Assembly (NCBI RefSeq): GCF_017742245.1
Contig: NZ_JAGHKO010000011.1
Location: 398,518-462,517, forward strand
From: Niastella soli
GTDB taxonomy: Bacteria > Bacteroidota > Bacteroidia > Chitinophagales > Chitinophagaceae
DNA length: 64,000 nt
Direction: 5' to 3'
Position numbers and translations under genes: made by a program. Under the pieces are notes generated by a model. It saw nothing but the letters and a program-made list of their open reading frames with translations, did not search any database and was not told the origin of the DNA. How positions within the stretch are numbered: position 1 is the first letter of the stretch; each line of letters opens with the position of its first letter. Below, piece by piece: positions 1 through 6,800 of the stretch.

Positions 1-238
1 CGGTTCACCTTCAGATGCGGCCAAAGCATTGGAGATTGGCGCCGATGCTGTACTGGTGAATACTGCCATTGCTGTAGCCGGTCAGCCGGTACAAATGGCC
101 ACCGCATTTAAAATGGGGGTAGAAGCAGGCAGAATTGCCTATGAGGCCCGGCTGGCCAAACCATTGAACACGGCTATTGCAAGTAGTCCATTAACGGCAT
201 TTTTAGATGAAACGTCCATGGAAAAATTTTCATTATGA
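1..238 (+). CDS. thiG: Thiazole synthase ThiG, C-terminal part (cut by window edge)
   Basis: The reading frame is open from base 2, so only the last 78 residues are present and the start lies outside the window. The visible part has the ThiG barrel signatures PSDAA and [12 protein letters not shown], followed by a short C-terminal tail. ThiG is the cytoplasmic enzyme that joins 1-deoxyxylulose-5-phosphate, dehydroglycine and the ThiS thiocarboxylate sulfur into the thiazole phosphate of thiamin. The next gene is thiH, which makes the dehydroglycine, so this is the end of a thiamin operon. The last codons of thiG form one arm of a perfect inverted repeat (216-267). Confidence 0.93.
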   Translation, partial: GSPSDAAKALEIGADAVLVNTAIAVAGQPVQMATAFKMGVEAGRIAYEARLAKPLNTAIASSPLTAFLDETSMEKFSL

Positions 239-267
239 CATACAGGGCAATGAAAATTTTTCCATGG
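216..267 (+). promoter_or_regulatory. Perfect 19-bp inverted repeat spanning the thiG stop codon
   Basis: Bases 216-234 are the exact reverse complement of 249-267, with a 14-base loop. The left arm encodes the last residues of ThiG and the TGA stop (236-238) lies in the loop; the right arm ends 38 bases before the thiH start. No T-run follows, so it does not look like a simple terminator. It may be an intercistronic processing, stability or translational-coupling hairpin; the role is inferred. Confidence 0.7.
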
Positions 268-305
268 TAAGTTCCATCTGGCCAAAACAAAATTGATATT
301 CACAG

Positions 306-1430
306 ATGAATAGCATGGATAGTTTTATCAGCATTTTCAATCAGTATAACTGGGACGAGATTAAACAGCGTATCTATAGTAAAACATCTGCAGATGTAGA
401 AGCGGCCCTGGGCCGACAAAGCAGGACCCTGGATGATTTTATGGCGTTGATCTCGCCCGCCGCAGCAGCGTACCTGGAGCCCATGGCCCGATTGAGCCAG
501 CAACTCACGCAGCAGCGTTTTGGAAAAACGATACAGATGTATGTTCCCATGTATCTTTCCAACGAGTGCAATAATATTTGTACGTATTGTGGGTTCAGTC
601 TCGATAACAAGGTGCGGCGCAGAACGTTGTCGGCTACTGAAATTGTACAGGAGGCAACGGCCATCAAGTCGATGGGCTATGAACATGTGCTGCTGGTAAC
701 GGGTGAAGCCAATCATACCGTGCATGTGCCGTATTTTAAAAATGCGATCAATCTGTTGAAGAAACAATTTGCACACATTTCTATGGAAGTACAACCGTTA
801 GATGAAGGGGATTACAGTGAGTTGATCGCAGAAGGGCTGCATACGGTGTTGGTGTACCAGGAAACCTATCACCGCGAAGATTATAAAAAGCATCATCCCA
901 AAGGAAAGAAATCAAATTTTCAATATCGCATTGAAACGCCCGATCGCCTGGGTAGGGCAGGGGTGCATAAGATCGGTTTGGGTATACTGATAGGTTTGGA
1001 AGACTGGCGCACCGATTCTTTCTTTACCGCTTTGCATTTGCAATACCTTGAACGTACTTACTGGCAAACAAAATACAGTATTTCTTTCCCCCGCCTACGG
1101 CCTTTTTCCGGCGGACTGGAGCCAAAGGTAGAAATGGTTGACCGGGAACTGGTACAGTTGATCTGTGCCTGGCGCATCTTCAACCAGGAGGTGGAGTTGT
1201 CATTATCCACTCGTGAATTACCCCGGTTCAGGGACCATGTGATGCAGTTGGGCATTACCTCCATCAGTGCAGGTTCAAAAACAAATCCAGGTGGTTATGC
1301 CGTGGAACCGGAATCGCTCGAACAATTTGAGATAGCCGATGAACGCAGTCCGGCCGAAATGGCCCGCGTTATCTCCTCCATAGGCTATGAGCCGGTTTGG
1401 AAAGATTGGGATGGGGTGTTAACAAGTTGA
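306..1430 (+). CDS. thiH: 2-iminoacetate synthase ThiH (radical SAM)
   Basis: A 374-residue protein of normal ThiH length. The radical-SAM cluster motif CxxxCxxC is at C88, C92 and C95 (NECNNICTYCGFS). ThiH cleaves tyrosine with S-adenosylmethionine to give dehydroglycine (2-iminoacetate) and p-cresol; the product is used by ThiG, encoded immediately upstream with a 67-base gap. A ThiH rather than ThiO route is typical of organisms that can make thiamin without oxygen. The final codons (LTS, stop) run into an AGTTGATCAG repeat word, which supplies the TGA stop. Confidence 0.95.
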   Translation: MNSMDSFISIFNQYNWDEIKQRIYSKTSADVEAALGRQSRTLDDFMALISPAAAAYLEPMARLSQQLTQQRFGKTIQMYVPMYLSNECNNICTYCGFSLDNKVRRRTLSATEIVQEATAIKSMGYEHVLLVTGEANHTVHVPYFKNAINLLKKQFAHISMEVQPLDEGDYSELIAEGLHTVLVYQETYHREDYKKHHPKGKKSNFQYRIETPDRLGRAGVHKIGLGILIGLEDWRTDSFFTALHLQYLERTYWQTKYSISFPRLRPFSGGLEPKVEMVDRELVQLICAWRIFNQEVELSLSTRELPRFRDHVMQLGITSISAGSKTNPGGYAVEPESLEQFEIADERSPAEMARVISSIGYEPVWKDWDGVLTS

Positions 1431-1742
1431 TCAGTTGATCAGGGAGGGCAGAATGCTAAGGGCAGAGAAAGGAAAACAGCGCTGCTTTTTGCTCATTTAA
1501 TGTCGTTTAGTTAATGTTTGTTTTAAGCAATCCCCTCCTGGGAGGGGCGAGGGGTGGGTTGCCTTACGCACCCTCCAAGGGTGGCTCTCCCTTTTTGGGG
1601 ATCAGTTGATCAGGGAGGGCAGAATGCAAAGGGCAGAGAAAGGAAAACAGAGCTGCCTTTTGCTAATAATGTCGTTTTAGTTAATGCTTGTTTTAAGCAA
1701 TCCCCTCCTGGGAGGGGCAAGGGGTGGGTTGCCTTCCGCATG
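1429..1742 (+). repeat. Tandem ~170-bp repeat, two copies, after thiH
   Basis: Two near-identical units start at about 1429 and 1600. Each has AGTTGATCAG words, a GGCAGA-rich stretch, a TTAGTTAATG(T/C)TTGTTTTAAG segment and a CCCCTCC-TG-GGAGGGG hairpin (first at 1532-1547, second near 1702-1717), followed by a G-rich GGGGTGGGTT tail. No convincing coding frame exists here. A third, altered copy of the core is at 20029-20101, so the unit is dispersed. Confidence 0.85.
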
Positions 1743-1999
1743 CAAGGTGATAATTGTGCGAGCCGCAGGCGAGCATGTGAGTGGTGGGTGTTACCGTTTG
1801 CCGTTTGCCGTTTACCGTTTGCCGTCTGCCGTCTGCCGTTTGCCGTTTGCCGTTTCACGATAACCCACTGTCCATCCCTACTGCCCATTGCCTATTGCCC
1901 ATTCCCCATAACCTACCTGATCATAATCATTCCTCCCGCTAATAGAGGTCATACCATAAAGCCCGCCAGCAGGATAGCTTTGAATTAAAATCAAGCACC
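1743..1999 (+). repeat. Heptamer repeat array before the universal stress gene
   Basis: Nine consecutive 7-base units of the CCGTTTG / CCGTCTG type occupy 1794-1856. They are followed near 1880-1905 by the reverse complement of the GGCAATAGG word. Both are the antisense form of words found just after stop codons elsewhere in the window. Open frames across this stretch translate to repeated CRLPFAV and are artefacts of the repeat. Confidence 0.85.
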
Positions 2000-2836
2000 A
2001 TGAAAAAGATATTACTAGTACTCGATGCTGCACACGTCGATACCGAGATCATCCAATTCGCCTGCAATTTTGCAACACTTTCTCATTCCTCACTGACCGG
2101 TTTGTTTGTTGGTAATTATGAAGAAGAGGTGCCGGAGGTAAATATAGAGTTTGGAGCACCCTATATAGAAGAGCCGCCTGTTTACAGTATAGGACCTAAT
2201 ATCACTTTAAAACGACTGGAGGAGCATATAACGCTGTTTAAAAAAGCATGCGCTGTAAGAGGTGTGCGTTGCCAGGTCGAATTCAATAATAATAGCTACG
2301 GAGCTGAATCCGTTATTGAAGAAAGCCGTTTTGCTGATCTGCTGATCATAAAAGCTTCTGTAACGCAGGAGAGAAAATTAAAGGATACGCCTACTTCTTT
2401 TGTTAAAGATGTGTTGGCCGCTGCAGAGTGTCCGGTATTGGTGGCGCCTAGCAGTTTGGCAGAGATAAAAGAAATTGTTTTTGCATATGATGGTAGCCGT
2501 TCGGCTGTTTATGCTATCAAACAGTTTACTTATTTGTTTCCTGAGTTAGCGGAGAAAAAGGCTATTGTATTACAGGTAAATAAAGACGAAGATATGCCGG
2601 TTACAGAACAGGCGCACCTGGGTAAATGGCTCCGGTTGCATTATTCAAGCATCGGTTTTCAGGTGTTGCAGGGTAAAGCTTCAGAAGAATTATCTGCTTA
2701 CCTGTACGACCGGCAACATACCATTGTAGTGATGGGCGCGTATGGCCGTAATGGGTTGTCGGAACTGGTAAAACCAGCAACGGCAAGTCCTCTTTTAAGA
2801 AGTATCGATCTGCCTTTCTTTATCACCCATTGTTAG
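2000..2836 (+). CDS. Tandem universal stress protein (UspA family)
   Basis: A 278-residue cytoplasmic protein made of two Usp domains of about 140 residues (roughly 1-150 and 155-278). Each half starts with a beta strand of the Usp type (KKILLVLDAA; EIVFAYDGS). The C-terminal half keeps a GAYGRNG turn resembling the first part of the ATP-binding G-2x-G-9x-G-S/T motif, but the last glycine is replaced (PATAS), and the first half lacks the motif. It may therefore bind nucleotide weakly or not at all. Its role is probably stress resistance; the exact function cannot be read from sequence. Confidence 0.88.
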   Translation: MKKILLVLDAAHVDTEIIQFACNFATLSHSSLTGLFVGNYEEEVPEVNIEFGAPYIEEPPVYSIGPNITLKRLEEHITLFKKACAVRGVRCQVEFNNNSYGAESVIEESRFADLLIIKASVTQERKLKDTPTSFVKDVLAAAECPVLVAPSSLAEIKEIVFAYDGSRSAVYAIKQFTYLFPELAEKKAIVLQVNKDEDMPVTEQAHLGKWLRLHYSSIGFQVLQGKASEELSAYLYDRQHTIVVMGAYGRNGLSELVKPATASPLLRSIDLPFFITHC

Positions 2837-2977
2837 TAGTAGCTTAAACGTCTTATCTATCATGTTGTTATGCGTGTTCAATGAATTGTTCCCTGTTTGA
2901 ACAACAAGTGTTAAAGCCAATGCTGTCGTGTGTTTTATTGCATTTATAATCGTAACTTAGGATATACAATACTTTAT

Positions 2978-3331
2978 ATGGCATTCCGATTTGAGTCAAT
3001 GATTATTGAGATTCATGCCCCGCATTCGGATGTAAATGAATCCATATTAAAACCAGTAAAGGAGAAGGTACTTTCTTTTTCCCATCTTATTAAGGACATT
3101 GTAAAAGCCGAAATTATTCTGCGTGATGATGCTACTGCCTCACCACAGGAAAACAAGGTCTGTGAGATGAGGCTCACGTTGTATGGCGATTCGTTATTCG
3201 TGCACCGGCGATCGGGCAGTTTTAACGAAAGCGCCTGTCTGGCGGTTGATGAATTGGAAAAGGCAGTTCAGCAGCAAGCCAAACAGCAACAAGGGTTACC
3301 CGATCAAATAACGAGTACAGTGAAGGTGTGA
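2978..3331 (+). CDS. HPF/RaiA-like ribosome hibernation factor (short)
   Basis: The region from MAFRFESMIIEIHAPHSDV onward (117 residues) has the S30AE/HPF fold pattern: a beta strand, helix, then EIILRDDATASPQENKVCEMRLTLYGDSLFVHRRSGSFNESACLAVDELEKAVQQQ. This family binds the small ribosomal subunit and silences or dimerises ribosomes in stationary phase. The protein lacks the C-terminal dimerisation domain of long HPF. The frame is open further upstream (from 2930) and an alternative ATG exists at 2999; I prefer 2978 or 2999. It follows a universal stress gene, which fits a starvation or stress role. Confidence 0.75.
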   Translation: MAFRFESMIIEIHAPHSDVNESILKPVKEKVLSFSHLIKDIVKAEIILRDDATASPQENKVCEMRLTLYGDSLFVHRRSGSFNESACLAVDELEKAVQQQAKQQQGLPDQITSTVKV

Positions 3332-3374
3332 ATGGCGGTAGGACTTTCAACTGAGAACAGGGAACTGAGTGAAT

Positions 3375-4022
3375 TTATTTCGGTGGACTAAGCATCGTTA
3401 TGACATCCTCATCGCTTACCTGAGTAAAATCTGAGTAGAACTCACCTACTGAACGGAAGTGAGAGGGGACCCATGCACAAACAAATTCATCAACCACTTC
3501 GCTTAATTTTTGTGCGGCCTGTTTAGAGGCTACGGGCACAGCTATCACCATTTTTTTGGGCGCTTCATTTTTTATCATTTCGATTGTGCTTAGCAAGGTG
3601 TGCCCGGTGGCAACGCCATCATCGACAATGATAACCACTTTGCCTTTTACCGGCGTTGGTGGTTTATTGCCCATGAACTTTTTATACATGGCCCTTAATT
3701 GCTCTCTTATGTGTAGTGTTTCCTGTTGTATGTATTCGTCCGATGCAAAGGCGTTGGGTGAAATAACCTGACCTGTGAGGCTTACAGCGCCAATGGCGAA
3801 CTCCTTATGCATGGGATGGCCGATCTTTTTGGAAAGAATGAGCTCAAGGGGCAATTGTAATATTTTGGCAATTGGTAATGCTACCGGCACACCACCGCGG
3901 GGAACTGCCAACACAATGCCATCCACATTTTTGTAATGTTGTAAATGCTGGCATAAAGCGAGGCCGGCATCAATGCGGTCCTGGAATATTGGCTGTGAAC
4001 TCATGTAGTTATTATGGAACAA
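3375..4022 (-). CDS. Phosphoribosyltransferase family protein
   Basis: A 215-residue type I phosphoribosyltransferase fold. The PRPP-binding loop VVIIVDDGVATGHTL is at about residues 129-143 and the pyrophosphate loop is in LAVPRGGVPVA (38-48). The VPRGGVPVA plus KKIGHP pattern is that of stand-alone PRTases of unknown substrate, often near stress genes. A start at the second methionine (4004, MSSQPIFQ) is also possible. It is transcribed against both neighbours. Substrate is unknown. Confidence 0.85.
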   Translation of the reverse strand: MFHNNYMSSQPIFQDRIDAGLALCQHLQHYKNVDGIVLAVPRGGVPVALPIAKILQLPLELILSKKIGHPMHKEFAIGAVSLTGQVISPNAFASDEYIQQETLHIREQLRAMYKKFMGNKPPTPVKGKVVIIVDDGVATGHTLLSTIEMIKNEAPKKMVIAVPVASKQAAQKLSEVVDEFVCAWVPSHFRSVGEFYSDFTQVSDEDVITMLSPPK

Positions 4023-4098
4023 TCATGCCAGCGGTTTGGTTCCTGTTTTTATTGATTTGCGTGGAATGGCTTTTGCAGTTCTGCCCTAAACGAATACT

Positions 4099-4320
4099 AT
4101 GGCCAAAAAAACAAATCCTGATAAACCAACCGAAATACCTACACCCGAAAAGCCGGAAATAACGCCCGAAACAGTACCTAGTAATCCACCAGGGCCATTT
4201 GAAGAGCCGGAAATAGTGCCTGAGGACGATCCTGGAGGAACATCGCCCAGCGAGATCCCTGTTCCGGAACCGGAGGAGGAACCTGGAAAACAGGATGATC
4301 CAAAAACACCGCAAGGGTGA
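4099..4320 (+). CDS. Small Pro/Glu-rich protein, function unknown
   Basis: A 73-residue low-complexity protein, almost entirely P, E, T, D and G in short PE(I/V)xPE repeats (for example PTEIPTPEKPEITPETVP), starting MAKK. It has no signal peptide or membrane segment and is predicted to be disordered and strongly acidic. Similar short proline/acid-rich proteins occur in other Bacteroidota. The gene lies 76 bp from the divergent phosphoribosyltransferase start; its stop at 4318-4320 is followed within five bases by a GGCAGAC repeat run. I do not recognise a function. Confidence 0.6.
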   Translation: MAKKTNPDKPTEIPTPEKPEITPETVPSNPPGPFEEPEIVPEDDPGGTSPSEIPVPEPEEEPGKQDDPKTPQG

Positions 4321-4959
4321 GGTACGGCAGACGGCAGACAGCAGACGGCAATGGGAAATAGGCAATGGGCAATGGGGGAAGGCAGAGGGCAGTAGGCCTC
4401 GTGAAAGGGAAAATATCAGTTGTGAGTGGTCAGTTGTGAGTGGGCTCGCCATTACTCGGGATTCGCAAATAATTTTGAGTTCACTCACCACTCACTGCTC
4501 ACATGCTCGCCTTCGGCTAGCCTATTATCACCTTGCATACTGCCTATTAACTCATTTCTTACCTCAAGCTCCATCATCTGAACACTATAAACTCTATTAA
4601 CCCTATCAACCTTCTTCCTGATCCCTGGTCCCAATTATTAGGCCTTTTAAAAGTTAGCGAGCCCACTCACAACTCACAACTAACAACTCACCTCATAACC
4701 CCCTATTTCTCAAAAGAAAGCGATAGGAAATTAAGTCGTCATTACAATACTAAAACGGGTATTTACGTTGTATACAGCGCCTAAAGTACCAATACACGAG
4801 TAATCGAAGTTTAACTGGGGGATTTTTGCATATAGTATTGATACTGTTGCTGATTTCACATATTGAATAATGTAAATATAAAGATGATCTGAATGACGGC
4901 TGGTAACAGGCCAGTGCGCATTTATTTTATTTTTTAGCCAGACTATTAAAAAATATCCA
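4321..4959 (+). repeat. Composite intercistronic repeat region (heptamers and GTGAGTT words)
   Basis: No gene is apparent. From 4325 to about 4404 there is a GGCAGAC/GGCAATGGG run starting just after the upstream stop. It is followed by GTGAGTGG words (4425-4450) and their reverse complements (about 4483-4505 and 4657-4690). Bases 4432-4449 are a perfect 18-bp inverted match of 4657-4674, so most of the region could fold into one long hairpin. About 4730-4959 holds no obvious element and probably contains the promoter of the following gene. Confidence 0.8.
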
Positions 4960-5715
4960 ATGAAAACCCTTTGTATCCGTTGTATCCTATGGGTCTTTTC
5001 TGTGTTGTTTATCCAACGTGCCGCAATGGCGCAGGATGTTCCTACACCACAGACAACCACGTCAAGCACCGCGTCGCCATTGATAACGCTTGAAACCGGA
5101 AAACAAAAAAAGCCCAAGGTTAAAAAGCAATGGAAGTTTGCAGTTGACATCGATGCCGGTTTTGCAAATCCTGGTGCAGATCTCGCCGAAGCCTTCAAAG
5201 GCGGTCTCAATGTTTCTATAGGCGTTAAAACGGCTTTCTTGAATGATAAATTATGGGTACGGCCAGTAGGTGGTTTGAAATACTACTGGAAGAATGGCAA
5301 CCTGGGTGAAACCAAACGGGAAGCATTCCGCACTTATAAAGCAGGGCTTGAACTACAATACAAAGCCTATACTGTTAATAAATTTACCTTCTTCCCCATA
5401 TTAAGAGCTGATAACAACTGGTCGGTAAACCAGGTTACCAAAAAATCTGACGAAAAAACATCTACGGCGCCTTTTACATCAAACGGAAAATTATTGACCG
5501 GGACCGGTTATTCGTTTGATGCCGGTATTATGGTAGTTCGTTCAGGTGATCTGTATGTTAAACTGGATTATGAATATTATAAACCCGAACTGACAGTAAC
5601 TCCTGAACTCGCACAGGAAATGCTGACGACCGGCATGCTGATACAAGAGAAAAAAGTATACAACTGTAGCTCAATAAACCTGAGTGTGGGTGTTAATCTG
5701 AATTTCAAAAAATAA
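4960..5715 (+). CDS. Outer-membrane beta-barrel protein
   Basis: A 251-residue protein with a signal peptide (MKTLCIRCILWVFSVLFIQRAAMA, cleavage likely before QD). A Pro/Thr-rich linker follows, then alternating strands with aromatic girdle residues (WKFAVDIDAGFANPGADLAEAF; LNVSIGVKTAF; GLKYYWKNG) and a final strand INLSVGVNLNFKK, typical of an 8-10-strand Bacteroidota porin-like protein (PF13568-type). Ligand or role is unknown. The next gene starts two bases after the stop, so the two are probably co-transcribed. Confidence 0.75.
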   Translation: MKTLCIRCILWVFSVLFIQRAAMAQDVPTPQTTTSSTASPLITLETGKQKKPKVKKQWKFAVDIDAGFANPGADLAEAFKGGLNVSIGVKTAFLNDKLWVRPVGGLKYYWKNGNLGETKREAFRTYKAGLELQYKAYTVNKFTFFPILRADNNWSVNQVTKKSDEKTSTAPFTSNGKLLTGTGYSFDAGIMVVRSGDLYVKLDYEYYKPELTVTPELAQEMLTTGMLIQEKKVYNCSSINLSVGVNLNFKK

Positions 5716-5717
5716 CT

Positions 5718-6800
5718 ATGAAAAACTTATACTTGCTTTTGGTTATGGGTGCTGTGGCATGGGGTTGTGGTGATAAAGATAGGTTTATGGTGACGAGTAT
5801 GCCTACAACACCAATACTTGATTCAAAACTCAAAGGATTAATTAAGGACAATAGCATTCTCAATGTGCGGCTCGACAGTACTGTCGGCATCAGAGGTTTT
5901 TCTGATAAGAACTATTTTGAAACAGCCGACCAGTTCCTGAACTTTTCTAGCGGTGTTGTTTCGTTCCCCAAAACCAGATTGACCCCTCTCAATTACAGCA
6001 GGAATTTTGTTGTATATGCTTCGGGTACAACTGCGTCGCCGGTAATAAACTATTCCCTGGATTATGGAAAAACCTGGGCGGCTGTGGCCCCTAAGTCTAT
6101 GACCCCGGCGCTTAATACCACCACTTATTATAGTACCGAACTGGTATATACTGCCTTTATAGATAGTAACAATATCATGCTGGCTTATCAGCAAAAAGCA
6201 ACTACTGATGCAGACAGCCGCCAGTATTACAAGTTTAATATTGCTACCACTGCGGCACAAAGGGTGATTTATTTCGATGATGCCTTTCAGCCGTTGAACA
6301 TGCAATTCGCTAACAATAAAACTGGCTGGATGTTGCTGTACAAGCCCAGCGCCTTCAGTACTTATATTTCCAAAACAACGGATACAGGCCGTACCTGGAG
6401 CGAACCGGTGGTCATTGATAACCACGTGATCAATGGATTGCAGGTTGGTACAAAAGGCAATGTGGCTGCTATAGAAGATGCTGGAAAGGTATACATCTCG
6501 CCCGACAGCGGGGTAACCTGGAAGAAACCTGCTGTTGAACTGAAACTTACCCATGCATACATGGTGAACAAAGCGGTTGTATACGGGGTTACCAGCGAAG
6601 GTTTCGTAAAAAGTACTGATACCGGCGTTACCTGGAATACGGTTTCCGATAATTGGTATGAATACCTCAATATGAAAAAGATCCATTTCCAGGATGAGCA
6701 GAACGGCATCATGTACGGCGATCAGAAGTTGTATATAACTGCTGATGGCGGTGTTAACTGGAAAGTGCTGTTGTATCCTTACCCATATATGTTGGAATGA
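5718..6800 (+). CDS. Asp-box (BNR-like) beta-propeller lipoprotein
   Basis: A 360-residue protein with a short lipoprotein signal (MKNLYLLLVMGAVAWGC, lipidation likely at C17). It contains at least four Asp-box motifs of the S/TxDxGxxW type: TTDTGRTWS, SPDSGVTWKK, STDTGVTWN and TADGGVNWK. These mark a sialidase-like or YCF48-like beta propeller. Such Bacteroidota lipoproteins are usually surface proteins without proven enzyme activity; I see no catalytic arginine triad, so sialidase activity is not claimed. It follows the beta-barrel gene with a 2-bp gap, and its stop abuts the convergent P-ATPase stop. Confidence 0.75.
   Translation: MKNLYLLLVMGAVAWGCGDKDRFMVTSMPTTPILDSKLKGLIKDNSILNVRLDSTVGIRGFSDKNYFETADQFLNFSSGVVSFPKTRLTPLNYSRNFVVYASGTTASPVINYSLDYGKTWAAVAPKSMTPALNTTTYYSTELVYTAFIDSNNIMLAYQQKATTDADSRQYYKFNIATTAAQRVIYFDDAFQPLNMQFANNKTGWMLLYKPSAFSTYISKTTDTGRTWSEPVVIDNHVINGLQVGTKGNVAAIEDAGKVYISPDSGVTWKKPAVELKLTHAYMVNKAVVYGVTSEGFVKSTDTGVTWNTVSDNWYEYLNMKKIHFQDEQNGIMYGDQKLYITADGGVNWKVLLYPYPYMLE

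Noticed and set aside
1-305. TPP riboswitch for the thi genes
   Set aside because: It would be at the operon start, outside this window; the hairpin at 216-267 has no TPP-box sequence.
1554-1988. Open frames with repeated CRLPFAV/PFAVCRLP (also near 4178-4372, 45451-45876 and 56269-56496)
   Set aside because: They are translations of the 7-base intergenic array in several frames, with no domain or proper start context.
5718-6800. Sialidase
   Set aside because: Asp-boxes are present, but I found no catalytic Arg triad or Tyr/Glu pair; such propellers are often non-enzymatic.
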